This document shows positions 45,169 through 58,747 of a stretch of DNA of 64,000 nucleotides, in pieces (the stretch's first letter is position 1; each line of letters begins with the position of its first letter). The notes under the pieces were generated by a model. The model worked only from the letters and a program-made list of their open reading frames with translations. It was not told the origin of the DNA and ran no database searches. Made by a program: the position numbers and the translations under genes. Location of the stretch: positions 62,001 through 126,000 of the forward strand of contig JARPUW010000269.1 in the NCBI GenBank assembly GCA_030533445.1, written 5' to 3'. Source of the DNA: Cyprinodon diabolis (Eukaryota; Chordata; Actinopteri; Cyprinodontiformes; Cyprinodontidae).

Positions 45169-48100
45169 CCGAACAAACGACTGCTGAGCAAAAACCGTAA
45201 AAGATATCTGAAAAATTCTTTCAGTGAAAGCAACATCTATCCTTTGTCTCAGACTGGGGTAACCTTCATGTCTGTAGGTCTTTCACAACCCAAAACGAAG
45301 CACAAACAAAATGGTTGGCCCACCTGCTCCTCCCTTTCTTTTAACTGCAGGACCTCACTCTCACTCACCTTTTAGCTGCTAAAGCACCCCTCCGAACAAA
45401 CGACTGCTGAGTAAAAACCGTAAAAGGTATCTGAAAAATTCTTTTTATCTAAGCGACAGCTATATCTTGTCTTCGATTGGAGTAACTTTCATGGCTGTAG
45501 GTCATCTACAAACTGAATGGGAAGAGAAAGAAAAAGAAAAAACGTTTCATCACACATAAGCTTCTAATTGAGCTAGCTGCAGCAGGTCACTGTCACTCAG
45601 CTTTCAGGTGCTTAAAATGTCCTCCAAACAAACGACTGCTGAGCAAAAACCGTATGAGTTATTCAAAAAATTTTTTCACCGTGAGCGTCAGTCATCCTTC
45701 GACTCCAACTATGCCAACTTTGGTGTATGTGTGTCATTCAGAAAAATATTTATGACGAGTTTAAAACACATAGTCTGATTCGTTTTTCTCCCCTCTTCTG
45801 CTCCAAAACCAATGAAAAACGGCTCTGATTTTCATCGACTTTAGGTCGGTCTGGAGGGTTTTTAAGGAAAAGTATTAATCCTACCGTAATTCCGAAGATA
45901 TTGTGTGGGTCCAGAGATTTCAGTCTACAAACTGACCAAAAATGGTGACTCTAGCTATAAATATGTGGCCGTGAGGGCGAGTTTAAAATGTTTTTTTGTG
46001 TTTAAAAAACGCCTGCCTCACACTCTAGCTTTTCAGTTGCTCCACTCTAGCAGGCTGGATTTTGCTAAAACTTTGTGGCGCTTGAGGTCTGATTATACAA
46101 AAACCGTAGCAGTTATCAACATACCGTCTTCAGTTTTAAATAGACGAAGGATTTATCTACAAACTGAGCTTCAAACTGTTTTTCTAGGTGAATGTATGCC
46201 GACACAGTGAAGTGCTGTTTTTTATGCTTTTTTTTTCCTCTCCCCATTCATTTCCTATGGGATTTTTTTGCGACGTTTTCGCTAATAATTCGCAAACCTT
46301 CGGACTAATGAGAAAGTTTTATACAAGCACACATCACCCCATTGGTCCCGACGCGTGTGCCAACTTTGGGCCCGATCCGCCAAACCGTGCGGGACTAGTT
46401 ACGCGCCGAAGTTTTGGGTATACGGGAGAATTATAATAATAATAACTAGAAAATTTCTAAAGAAATTTTGAGGGGGGCCACCTACTGCCCGTCTGGGGAA
46501 CCGGGCCAATACGGCCCTGGCAAGTGACGTCGGGGCTCCCCAGACCAACTGCTTACGCCTTTGAGGGCTGCTGAGGGAAGGAAAGAGGGCAAGTTCATGG
46601 GCAAAGAGAGCTGTGTGCCACTTGTGCTGAAATCTGGGAAATAGACGTGCACAGCGTATGATGCACAAGGGTAATATGGGTTGTCCATATTGAAACACAG
46701 TGGGTAAAGCCCAGTTGGCGGGCTTCGCCCGCCTGCTAGGAGCCATCTCAGTGAAGAAAAAAATCACCAATGGCGGGCTCTGCCCGCCTTCTAAGAGCCA
46801 TTGCAGTGATGAAATCACCAAGGGCGGGCTCTGCCCGCCTGCTAAGAGCCATTGCAGTGATGTAATCACCTTTGGCGGGCTCCGCCCGCCTGTTACCATT
46901 GGCGGGCTCCGCCCGCCTTCTAAGAGCCATTGCAGTGATGAAATCACCAATGGCAATGAGCAATATGCCAGAATGTATGAGTGTGTATAAGGAAGAGGCT
47001 TTTATTCTGTAGAGTCCTTGTAGTCTTATTTTGAAAGTCTATCATGAATGTGCATCAAAAGATGGGTCACGCCCAGCAGTGATATGGAAACCATTTCCAA
47101 ATGTTAAATCACTGGTTTTCCATGTTATTAGGTGAATAGTTGCTGTATTACAGAGTAAATGGGAGACTTTTATTGTGAAATTTGCTCTGGGGTGTGTTTT
47201 GAAAAGGTCACTAGAGTCTAATAAAAACAACCTGGAAGAGTTTGGGTCATAATGTTGAGCCATTTGCATCAATTAATGCATTAGTATAATCTAGAGGCTT
47301 TGATTTTGTAGGGTCGCTGGAGTTTTATTTTGAAAGTCCAACAGAGTTGTGTTTATAGAAAATGTTCAGACCCGTCAATGATAGTTGATTACTTTCCAAT
47401 CGTTAAATCACTCTTTTTCCATGTTATTAGGGCAGTAGATGAAGCGGAAATGGGAGGCTTTTATTTTGAAATTTGCTATAGGGTGTGTTTTAAACAGTCT
47501 CCTAGAGTCTATTCTCTAAAACGGGGTTGAGTTTGGGTCATAATGTTGAGCCATATAGGGCAATAAATATATGTAAAAAATATAGAGGCTTTTATTTTGT
47601 AGGGTCCCTGGAGTCTTATTTTGAAAGTCTATCAGTGCTGAGTGGCAAGGGAAGTGTCATGGACAGCAGTCATATAGTATCCATTTCCCAATGTTAAATC
47701 AGTCCTTTCACCCTCCATTAGATTAATATGTGCTGTTTAAAACAGCAGAGGTAAAATCTGTTTGAAGCTTGGTAACCTTGACAACGCTTAACGAGCCTCT
47801 CACTGACACAGACAACAGCTGCACTCACTATTGGTTTCTTCTTCCCAGGCTTTTTTGTATGGGAAGAACGGCACCGAACAAACGACTACTGATCAAAAAC
47901 CGTATGAGTTATTCAAAAAACATTTTCACCATGAGCATCAGCAATCCTTCGACTCCAACTATACCAACTTTGGTGTATGTGTGTCATTCAGAAAAATATT
48001 TATGACGAGTTGAAAACACATAGTCTGATTCGTTTCTCTCCCATCTTCAGCTCAAAAAGAATAGAGAAAGGCTGAAACTCTCATCGACTTTAGGTTGGTC

Positions 48101-48343
48101 TGGAGGGTTTTTAAGGAAAAGTATTAATCCTACCGTAATTCCGAAGACATTGTGTGAGTCCAGAGGTTTCAGTCTACAAACTGACCAAAAATGGTGACTG
48201 TAGCTCCAAATATGTGGCCGTGAGGGCGAGAATAAGATGTTTGATCTTAAAAAAATGGCCGCCTCACACTAAGATCTCAGCAGCTGCACTCTAGCAGGCT
48301 GCTGCAGAAGCTAACTGTCAGCTAGCTTCCAGGTGCTTACCCT
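45169..48343 (+). repeat. Unit 15 (no TAA-hairpin copy)
   Basis: 3175 bp with an empty TAA site but a slightly longer TAA run (about 46431-46444). The GC-hairpin array is 46717-46953. The unit 11 variant cluster lies at about 46820-47330, 12750 bp downstream of its counterpart. A CpG to CpA change in the D box (CTCCAAACAAACG, 45625-45626) alters an otherwise invariant motif. Confidence 0.97.
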
Positions 48344-51300
48344 CCGAACAAACGACTGCTGAGCAAAAACCGTAAAAGATATCTGAAAAATTCTTTCAGT
48401 GAAAGCAACATCTATCCTTTGTCTCAGACTGGGGTAACCTTCATGTCTGTAGGTCTTTCACAACCCAAAACGAAGCACAAACAAAATGGTTGGCCCACCT
48501 GCTCCTCCCTTTGTTTGAACTGCAGGACCTCACTCTCACTCACCTTTTAGCTGCTAAAGCACCCCTCCGAACAAACGACTGCTGAGTAAAAACCGTAAAA
48601 GGTATCTGAAAAATTCTTTTTATCTAAGCGACAGCTATATCTTGTCTTCAATTGGAGTAACTTTCATGGCTGTAGGTCATCTACAAACTGAATGGGAAGA
48701 GAAAGAAAAAGAAAAAACGTTTCATCACACCTAAGCTTCTAATTGAGCTAGCTGCAGCAGGTCACTGTCACTCAGCTTTCAGGTGCTTAAAATGTCCTCC
48801 GAACAAACGACTGCTGAGCAAAAACCGTATGAGTTATTCAAAAAAAGTTTTCACCGTGAGCGTCAGTCATCCTTCGACTCCAACTATGCCAACTTTGGTG
48901 TATGTGTGTCATTCAGAAAAATATTTATGACGAGTTGAAAACACATAGTCTGATTCGTTTTTCTCCCCTCTTCTGCTCCAAAACCAATGAAAAACGGCTC
49001 TGATTTTCATCGACTTTAGGTCGGTCTGGAGGGTTTTTAAGGAAAAGTATTAATCCTACCGTAATTCCGAAGATATTGTGTGGGTCCAGAGATTTCAGTC
49101 TACAAACTGACCAAAAATGGTGACTCTAGCTATAAATATGTGGCCTTGAGGGCGAGTTTAAAATGTTTTTTTGTGTTTAAAAAACGCCTGCCTCACACTC
49201 TAGCTTTTCAGTTGCTCCACTCTAGCAGGCTGGATTTTGCTAAAACTTTGTGGCGCTTGAGGTCTGATTATACAAAAACCGTAGCAGTTATCAACATACC
49301 GTCTTCAGTTTTAAATAGACGAAGGATTTATCTACAAACTGAGCTTCAAACTGTTTTTCTAGGTGAATGTATGCTGACACAGTGAAGTGCTGTTTTTTAT
49401 GCTTTTTTTTTCCTCTCCCCATTCATTTCCTATGGGATTTTTTTGCGACGTTTTCGCTAATAATTCGCAAACCTTCGGACTAATGAGAAAGTTTTATACA
49501 AGCACACATCACCCCATTGGTCCCGACGCGTGTGCCAACTTTGGGCCCGATCCGCCAAACCGTGCGGGACTAGTTACGCGCCGAAGTTTTGGGTATACGG
49601 GAGAATTATAATAATAATAATACGCGGAATAAATATGTGCAATAGTAGTAGGTGGGCCATGCCTTCGGCATGTGGCCCCCCAATAATACGCGGAATAAAT
49701 ATGTGCAATAGTAGTAGGTGGGCCATGCCTTCGGCATGTGGCCCCCCAATAATAATAATACGCGGAATAAATATGTGCAATAGTAGTAGGTGGGCCATGC
49801 CTTCGGCATGTGGCCCCCCAATAATACGCGGAATAAATATGTGCAATAGTAGTAGGTGGGCCATGCCTTCGGCATGTGGCCCCCCAATAATAATAATACG
49901 CGGAATAAATATGTGCAATAGTAGTAGGTGGGCCATGCCTTCGGCATGTGGCCCCCCAATAATACGCGGAATAAATATGTGCAATAGTAGTAGGTGGGCC
50001 ATGCCTTCGGCATGTGGCCCCCCAATAATACGCGGAATAAATATGTGCAATAGTAGTAGGTGGGCCATGCCTTCGGCATGTGGCCCCCCAATAATAATAC
50101 GCGGAATAAATATGTGCAATAGTAGTAGGTGGGCCATGCCTTCGGCATGTGGCCCCCCAATAATACGCGGAATAAATATGTGCAATAGTAGTAGGTGGGC
50201 CATGCCTTCGGCATGTGGCCCCCCAATAATAATACGCGGAATAAATATGTGCAATAGTAGTAGGTGGGCCATGCCTTCGGCATGTGGCCCCCCAATAATA
50301 ATAATACGCGGAATAAATATGTGCAATAGTAGTAGGTGGGCCATGCCTTCGGCATGTGGCCCCCCAATAATAATACGCGGAATAAATATGTGCAATAGTA
50401 GTAGGTGGGCCATGCCTTCGGCATGTGGCCCCCCAATAATAATACGCGGAATAAATATGTGCAATAGTAGTAGGTGGGCCATGCCTTCGGCATGTGGCCC
50501 CCCAACTAGAAAATTTCTAAAGAAATTTTGAGGGGGGCCACCTACTGCCCGTCTGGGGAACCGGGCCAATACGGCCCTGGCAAGTGACGTCGGGGCTCCC
50601 CAGACCAACTGCTTACGCCTTTGAGGGCTGCTGAGGGAAGGAAAGAGGGCAAGTTCATGGGCAAAGAGACCTGTGTGCCACTTGTGCTGAAATCTGGGAA
50701 ATAGACGTGCACAGCGTATGATGCACAAGGGTAATATGGGTTGTCCATATTGAAACACAGTGGGTAAAGCCCAGTTGGCGGGCTTCGCCCGCCTGCTAGG
50801 AGCCATCTCAGTGAAGAAAAAAATCACCAATGGCGGGCTCTGCCCGCCTTCTAAGAGCCATTGCAGTGATGAAATCACCAATGGCGGGCTCCGCCCGCCT
50901 GCTAAGAGCCATTGCAGTGATGTAATCACCTTTGGCGGGCTCCGCCCGCCTGTTACCATTGGCGGGCTCCGCCCGCCTTCTAAGAGCCATTGCAGTGATG
51001 AAATCACCAATGGCAATGAGCAATATGCCAGAATGTATGAGTGTGTATAAGGAAGAGGCTTTTATTCTGTAGAGTCCTTGTAGTCTTATTTTGAAAGTCT
51101 ATCATGAATGTGCATCAAAAGATGGGTCACGCCCAGCAGTGATATAGAATCCATTTCCAAATGTTAAATCACTGGTTTTCCATGTTATTAGGTGAATAGT
51201 TGCTGTATTACAGAGTAAATGGTAGACTTTTATTGTGAAATTTGCTCTGGGGTGTGTTTTGAAAAGGTCACTAGAGTCTAATAAAAACAACCTGGAAGAG

Positions 51301-52402
51301 TTTGGGTCATAATGTTGAGCCATTTGCATCAATTAATGCATTACTATAATCTAGAGGCTTTTATTTTGTAGGGTCCCTGGAGTCTTATTTTGAAAGTCCA
51401 ACAGAGTTGTGTTTATAGAAAATGTTCAGACCCGTCAATGATAGTTGATTACTTTCCAATCGTTAAATCACTCTTTTTCCATGTTATTAGGGCAGTAGAT
51501 GAAGCGGAAATGGGAGGCTTTTATTTTGAAATTTGCTATAGGGTGTGTTTTAAACAGTCTCCTAGAGTCTATTCTCTAAAACGGGGTTGAGTTTGGGTCA
51601 TAATGTTGAGCCATATAGGGCAATAAATATATGTAAAAAATATAGAGGCTTTTATTTTGTAGGGTCCCTGGAGTCTTATTTTGAAAGTCTATCAGTGCTG
51701 AGTGGCAAGGGAAGTGTCATGTACAGCAGTCATATAGTATCCATTTCCCAATGTTAAATCAGTCCTTTCACCCTCCATTAGATTAATATGTGCTGTTTAA
51801 AACAGCAGAGGTAAAATCTGTTTGAAGCTTGGTAACCTTGACAACGCTTAACGAGCCTCTCACTGACACAGACAACAGCTGCACTCACTATTGGTTTCTT
51901 CTTCCCAGGCTTTTTTGTATGGGAAGAACGGCACCGAACAAACGACTACTGATCAAAAACCGTATGAGTTATTCAAAAAACATTTTCACCATGAGCATCA
52001 GCAATCCTTCGACTCCAACTATACCAACTTTGGTGTATGTGTGTCATTCAGAAAAATATTTATGACGAGTGAAAACACATAGTCTGATTCGTTTCTCTCC
52101 CATCTTCAGCTCAAAAAGAATAGAGAAAGGCTGAAACTCTCATCGACTTTAGGTTGGTCTGGAGGGTTTTTAAGGAAAAGTATTAATCCTACCGTAATTC
52201 CGAAGACATTGTGTGAGTCCAGAGGTTTCAGTCTACAAACTGACCAAAAATGGTGACTGTAGCTCCAAATATGTGGCCGTGAGGGCGAGAATAAGATGTT
52301 TGATCTGAAAAAAATGGCCGCCTCACACTAAGATTTCAGCAGCTGCACTCTAGCAGGCTGCTGCAGAAGCTAACTGTCAGCTAGCTTCCAGGTGCTTACC
52401 CT
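48344..52402 (+). repeat. Unit 16 (13 TAA-hairpin copies, longest unit)
   Basis: 4059 bp, about 890 bp longer than the basic unit, because the TAA-hairpin minisatellite has expanded to 13 copies (49621-50505). The GC-hairpin array is 50777-51013. It shares GCATTACTATAAT and CATGTACAGC with units 8 and 18. A private one-base deletion gives GACGAGTGAAAAC near 52066. Confidence 0.97.
49621..50505 (+). repeat. TAA-hairpin minisatellite, 13 copies (expanded)
   Basis: Thirteen near-identical copies over 885 bp. Successive periods are 66, 72, 66, 72, 66, 66, 69, 66, 69, 72, 69, 69 and a final 63. The initial 66/72 alternation matches the array of unit 2. All periods are multiples of three and no frame used here meets a stop, which produces long but meaningless open frames on both strands (333 codons plus; 480 and 299 codons minus). 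Confidence 0.97.
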
Positions 52403-55400
52403 CCGAACAAACGACTGCTGAGCAAAAACCGTAAAAGATATCTGAAAAATTCTTTCAGTGAAAGCAACATCTATCCTTTGTCTCAGACTGGGGTAACCTT
52501 CATGTCTGTAGGTCTTTCACAACCCAAAACGAAGCACAAACAAAATGGTTGGCCCACCTGCTCCTCCCTTTCTTTTAACTGCAGGACCTCACTCTCACTC
52601 ACCTTTTAGCTGCTAAAGCACCCCTCCGAACAAACGACTGCTGAGTAAAAACCGTAAAAGGTATCTGAAAAATTCTTTTTATCTAAGCGACAGCTATATC
52701 TTGTCTTCAATTGGAGTAACTTTCATGGCTGTAGATCATCTACAAACTGAATGGGAAGAGAAAGAAAAAGAAAAAACGTTTCATCACACCTAAGCTTCTA
52801 ATTGAGCTAGCTGCAGCAGGTCACTGTCACTCAGCTTTCAGGTGCTTAAAATGTCCTCCGAACAAACGACTGCTGAGCAAAAACCGTATGAGTTATTCAA
52901 AAAATTTTTTCACCGTGAGCGTCAGTCATCCTTCGACTCCAACTATGCCAACTTTGGTGTATGTGTGTCATTCAGAAAAATATTTATGACGAGTTTAAAA
53001 CACATAGTCTGATTCGTTTTTCTCCCCTCTTCTGCTCCAAAACCAATGAAAAACGGCTCTGATTTTCATCGACTTTAGGTCGGTCTGGAGGGTTTTTAAG
53101 GAAAAGTATTAATCCTACCGTAATTCCGAAGATATTGTGTGGGTCCAGAGATTTCAGTCTACAAACTGACCAAAAATGGTGACTCTAGCTATAAATATGT
53201 GGCCGTGAGGGCGAGTTTAAAATGTTTTTTTGTGTTTAAAAAACGCCTGCCTCACACTCTAGCTTTTCAGTTGCTCCACTCTAGCAGGCTGGATTTTGCT
53301 AAAACTTTGTGGCGCTTGAGGTCTGATTATACAAAAACCGTAGCAGTTATCAACATACCGTCTTCAGTTTTAAATAGACGAAGGATTTATCTACAAACTG
53401 AGCTTCAAACTGTTTTTCTAGGTGAATGTATGCCGACACAGTGAAGTGCTGTTTTTTATGCTTTTTTTTTCCTCTCCCCATTCATTTCCTATGGGATTTT
53501 TTTGCGACGTTTTCGCTAATAATTCGCAAACCTTCGGACTAATGAGAAAGTTTTATACAAGCACACATCACCCCATTGGTCCCGACGCGTGTGCCAACTT
53601 TGGGCCCGATCCGCCAAACCGTGCGGGACTAGTTACGCGCCGAAGTTTTGGGTATACGGGAGAATTATAATAATAACTAGAAAATTTCTAAAGAAATTTT
53701 GAGGGGGGCCACCTACTGCCCGTCTGGGGAACCGGGCCAATACGGCCCTGGCAAGTGACGTCGGGGCTCCCCAGACCAACTGCTTACGCCTTTGAGGGCT
53801 GCTGAGGGAAGGAAAGAGGGCAAGTTCATGGGCAAAGAGAGCTGTGTGCCACTTGTGCTGAAATCTGGGAAATAGACGTGCACAGCGTATGATGCACAAG
53901 GGTAATATGGGTTGTCCATATTGAAACACAGTGGGTAAAGCCCAGTTGGCGGGCTTCGCCCGCCTGCTAGGAGCCATCTCAGTGAAGAAAAAAATCACCA
54001 ATGGCGGGCTCTGCCCGCCTTCTAAGAGCCATTGCAGTGATGAAATCACCAATGGCGGGCTCCGCCCGCCTGCTAAGAGCCATTGCAGTGATGTAATCAC
54101 CTTTGGCGGGCTCCGCCCGCCTGTTACCATTGGCGGGCTCCGCCCGCCTTCTAAGAGCCATTGCAGTGATGAAATCACCAATGGCAATGAGCAATATGCC
54201 AGAATGTATGAGTGTGTATAAGGAAGAGGCTTTTATTCTGTAGAGTCCTTGTAGTCTTATTTTGAAAGTCTATCATGAATGTGCATCAAAAGATGGGTCA
54301 CGCCCAGCAGTGATATAGAATCCATTTCCAAATGTTAAATCACTGGTTTTCCATGTTATTAGGTGAATAGTTGCTGTATTACAGAGTAAATGGGAGACTT
54401 TTATTGTGAAATTTGCTCTGGGTGTGTTTTGAAAAGGTCACTAGAGTCTAATAAAAACAACCTGGAAGAGTTTGGGTCATAATGTTGAGCCATTTGCATC
54501 AATTAATGCATTAGTATAATCTAGAGGCTTTTATTTTGTAGGGTCCCTGGAGTCTTATTTTGAAAGTCCAACAGAGTTGTGTTTATAGAAAATGTTCAGA
54601 CCCGTCAATGATAGTTGATTACTTTCCAATCGTTAAATCACTCTTTTTCCATGTTATTAGGGCAGTAGATGAAGCGGAAATGGGAGGCTTTTATTTTGAA
54701 ATTTGCTACAGGGTGTGTTTTAAACAGTCTCCTAGAGTCTATTCTCTAAAACGGGGTTGAGTTTGGGTCATAATGTTGAGCCATATAGGGCAATAAATAT
54801 ATGTAAAAAATATAGAGGCTTTTATTTTGTAGGGTCCCTGGAGTCTTATTTTGAAAGTCTATCAGTGCTGAGTGGCAAGGGAAGTGTCATGGACAGCAGT
54901 CATATAGTATCCATTTCCCAATGTTAAATCAGTCCTTTCACCCTCCATTAGATTAATATGTGCTGTTTAAAACAGCAGAGGTAAAATCTGTTTGAAGCTT
55001 GGTAACCTTGACAACGCTTAACGAGCCTCTCACTGACACAGACAACAGCTGCACTCACTATTGGTTTCTTCTTCCCAGGCTTTTTTGTATGGGAAGAACG
55101 GCACCGAACAAACGACTACTGATCAAAAACCGTATGAGTTATTCAAAAAACATTTTCACCATGAGCATCAGCAATCCTTCAACTCCAACTATACCAACTT
55201 TGGTGTATGTGTGTCATTCAGAAAAATATTTATGACGAGTTGAAAACACATAGTCTGATTCGTTTCTCTCCCATCTTCAGCTCAAAAAGAATAGAGAAAG
55301 GCTGAAACTCTCATCGACTTTAGGTTGGTCTGGACGGTTTTTAAGGAAAAGTATTAATCCTACCGTAATTCCGAAGACATTGTGTGAGTCCAGAGGTTTC

Positions 55401-55573
55401 AGTCTACAAACTGACCAAAAATGGTGACTGTAGCTCCAAATATGTGGCCGTGAGGGCGAGAATAAGATGTTTGATCTTAAAAGAATGGCCGCCTCACACT
55501 AAGATTTCAGCAGCTGCACTCTAGCAGGCTGCTGCAGAAGCTAACTGTCAGCTAGCTTCCAGGTGCTTACCCT
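52403..55573 (+). repeat. Unit 17 (no TAA-hairpin copy)
   Basis: 3171 bp with an empty TAA site and a GC-hairpin array at 53948-54184. From GCTACAGGG near 54706 to its end it carries the unit 4/5 haplotype (GTCTGGACGG near 55331, AAAAGAATGG near 55489). CpG to CpA at 55180-55181 is private. Confidence 0.97.
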
Positions 55574-58500
55574 CCGAACAAACGACTGCTGAGCAAAAAC
55601 CGTAAAAGATATCTGAAAAATTCTTTCAGTGAAAGCAACATCTATCCTTTGTCTCAGACTGGGGTAACCTTCATGTCTGTAGGTCTTTCACAACCCAAAA
55701 CGAAGCACAAACAAAATGGTTGGCCCACCTGCTCCTCCCTTTGTTTGAACTGCAGGACCTCACTCTCACTCACCTTTTAGCTGCTAAAGCACCCCTCCGA
55801 ACAAACGACTGCTGAGTAAAAACCGTAAAAGGTATCTGAAAAATTATTTTTATCTAAGCGACAGCTATATCTTGTCTTCAATTGGAGTAACTTTCATGGC
55901 TGTAGGTCATCTACAACCTGAATGGGAAGAGAAAGAAAAAGAAAAAACGTTTTGTCACACCTGATCTTCTAATTGAGCTAGCTGCAGCAGGACACTCTCC
56001 CCCAGCTTTCAGCTGCTTAAAATGTCCTCCGAACAAACGACTGCTGAGCAAAAACCGTATGAGTTATTCAAAATATTTTTTCACCGTGAGCGTCAGCCAT
56101 CCTTCGACTCCAACTATGCCAACTTTGGTGTATGTGTGTCATTCAGAAAAATATTTATGACGAGTTTAAAACACATAGTCTGATTCGTTTTTCTCCCCTC
56201 TTCTGCTCCAAAACCAATGAAAAACGGCTCTGATTTTCATCGACTTTAGGTCAGTCTGGAGGGTTTTTAAGGAAAAGTATTAATCCTACCGTAATTCCGA
56301 AGATATTGTGTGGGTCCAGAGATTTCAGTCTACAAACTGACCAAAAATGGTGACTCTAGCTATAAATATGTGGCCGTGAGGGCGAGTTTAAAATGTTTTT
56401 TTGTGTTTAAAAAACGCCTGCCTCACACTCTAGCTTTTCAGTTGCTCCACTCTAGCAGGCTGGATTTTGCTAAAACTTTGTGGCGCTTGAGGTCTGATTA
56501 TACAAAAACCGTAGCAGTTATCAACATACCGTCTTCAGTTTTAAATAGACGAAGGATTTATCTACAAACTGAGCTTCAAACTGTTTTTCTAGGTGAATGT
56601 ATGCCGACACAGTGAAGTGCTGTTTTTTATGCTTTTTTTTTCCTCTCCCCATTCATTTCCTATGGGATTTTTTTGCGACGTTTTCGCTAATAATTCGCAA
56701 ACCTTCGGACTAATGAGAAAGTTTTATACAAGCACACATCACCCCATTGGTCCCGACGCGTGTGCCAACTTTGGGCCCGATCCGCCAAACCGTGCGGGAC
56801 TAGTTACGTGCCGAAGTTTTGGGTATACGGGAGAATTATAATAATAATAACTAGAAAATTTCTAAAGAAATTTTGAGGGGGGCCACCTACTGCCCGTCTG
56901 GGGAACCGGGCCAATACGGCCCTGGCAAGTGACGTCGGGGCTCCCCAGACCAACTGCTTACGCCTTTGAGGGCTGCTGAGGGAAGGAAAGAGGGCAAGTT
57001 CATGGGCAAAGAGAGCTGTGTGCCACTTGTGCTGAAATCTGGGAAATAGACGTGCACAGAGTATGATGCACAAGGGTAATATGGGTTGTCCATATTGAAA
57101 CACAGTGGGTAAAGCCCAGTTGGCGGGCTTCGCCCGCCTGCTAGGAGCCATCTCAGTGAAGAAAAAAATCACCAATGGCGGGCTCTGCCCGCCTTCTAAG
57201 AGCCATTGCAGTGATGAAATCACCAATGGCGGGCTCCGCCCGCCTGCTAAGAGCCATTGCAGTGATGTAATCACCTTTGGCGGGCTCCGCCCGCCTGTTA
57301 CCATTGGCGGGCTCCGCCCGCCTTCTAAGAGCCATTGCAGTGATGAAATCACCAATGGCAATGAGCAATATGCCAGAATGTATGAGTGTGTATAAGGAAG
57401 AGGCTTTTATTCTGTAGAGTCCTTGTAGTCTTATTTTGAAAGTCTATCATGAATGTGCATCAAAAGATGGGTCACGCCCAGCAGTGATATAGAATCCATT
57501 TCCAAATGTTAAATCACTGGTTTTCCATGTTATTAGGTGAATAGTTGCTGTATTACAGAGTAAATGGGAGACTTTTATTGTGAAATTTGCTCTGGGGTGT
57601 GTTTTGAAAAGGTCACTAGAGTCTAATAAAAACAACCTGGAAGAGTTTGGGTCATAATGTTGAGCCATTTGCATCAATTAATGCATTACTATAATCTAGA
57701 GGCTTTTATTTTGTAGGGTCCCTGGAGTCTTATTTTGAAAGTCCAACAGAGTTGTGTTTATAGAAAATGTTCAGACCCGTCAATGATAGTTGATTACTTT
57801 CCAATCGTTAAATCACTCTTTTTCCATGTTATTAGGGCAGTAGATGAAGCGGAAATGGGAGGCTTTTATTTTGAAATTTGCTATAGGGTGTGTTTTAAAC
57901 AGTCTCCTAGAGTCTATTCTCTAAAACGGGGTTGAGTTTGGGTCATAATGTTGAGCCATATAGAGCAATAAATATATGTAAAAAATATAGAGGCTTTTAT
58001 TTTGTAGGGTCCCTGGAGTCTTATTTTGAAAGTCTATCAGTGCTGAGTGGCAAGGGAAGTGTCATGTACAGCAGTCATATAGTATCCATTTCCCAATGTT
58101 AAATCAGTCCTTTCACCCTCCATTAGATTAATATGTGCTGTTTAAAACAGCAGAGGTAAAATCTGTTTGAAGCTTGGTAACCTTGACAACGCTTAACGAG
58201 CCTCTCACTGACACAGACAACAGCTGCACTCACTATTGGTTTCTTCTTCCCAGGCTTTTTTGTATGGGAAGAACGGCACCGAACAAACGACTACTGATCA
58301 AAAACCGTATGAGTTATTCAAAAAACATTTTCACCATGAGCATCAGCAATCCTTCGACTCCAACTATACCAACTTTGGTGTATGTGTGTCATTCAGAAAA
58401 ATATTTATGACGAGTTGAAAACACATAGTCTGATTCGTTTTTCTCCCATCTTCAGCTCAAAAAGAATGGAGAAAGGCTGAAACTCTCATCCACTTTAGGT

Positions 58501-58747
58501 TGGTCTGGAGGGTTTTTAAGGCAAAGTATTAATCCTACCGTAATTCCGAAGACATTGTGTGAGTCCAGAGGTTTCAGTCTACAAACTGACCAAAAATGGT
58601 GACTGTAGCTCCAAATATGTGGCCGTGAGGGCGAGAATAAGATGTTTGATCTTAAAAAATGGCCGCCTCACACTAAGATTTCAGCAGCTGCACTCTAGCA
58701 GGCTGCTGCAGAAGCTAACTGTCAGCTAGCTTCCAGGTGCTTACCCT
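55574..58747 (+). repeat. Unit 18 (no TAA-hairpin copy)
   Basis: 3174 bp and a clear recombinant. The 5' part (to about 56100) carries the unit 5/6 haplotype. From about 57050 on it matches unit 8 variant for variant at a constant offset of 32801 bp. The TAA site is empty and the GC-hairpin array is 57122-57358. Confidence 0.97.

Noticed and set aside
49574..51016. Long open frames in unit 16 (480 and 299 codons minus strand, 333 codons plus strand) encoding 22 to 24 residue repeats
   Set aside because: They exist only because the minisatellite periods (66, 69, 72 bp) are multiples of three and the core lacks stops in several frames. Length follows copy number, overlapping frames on both strands are equally open, and other units have no such protein.
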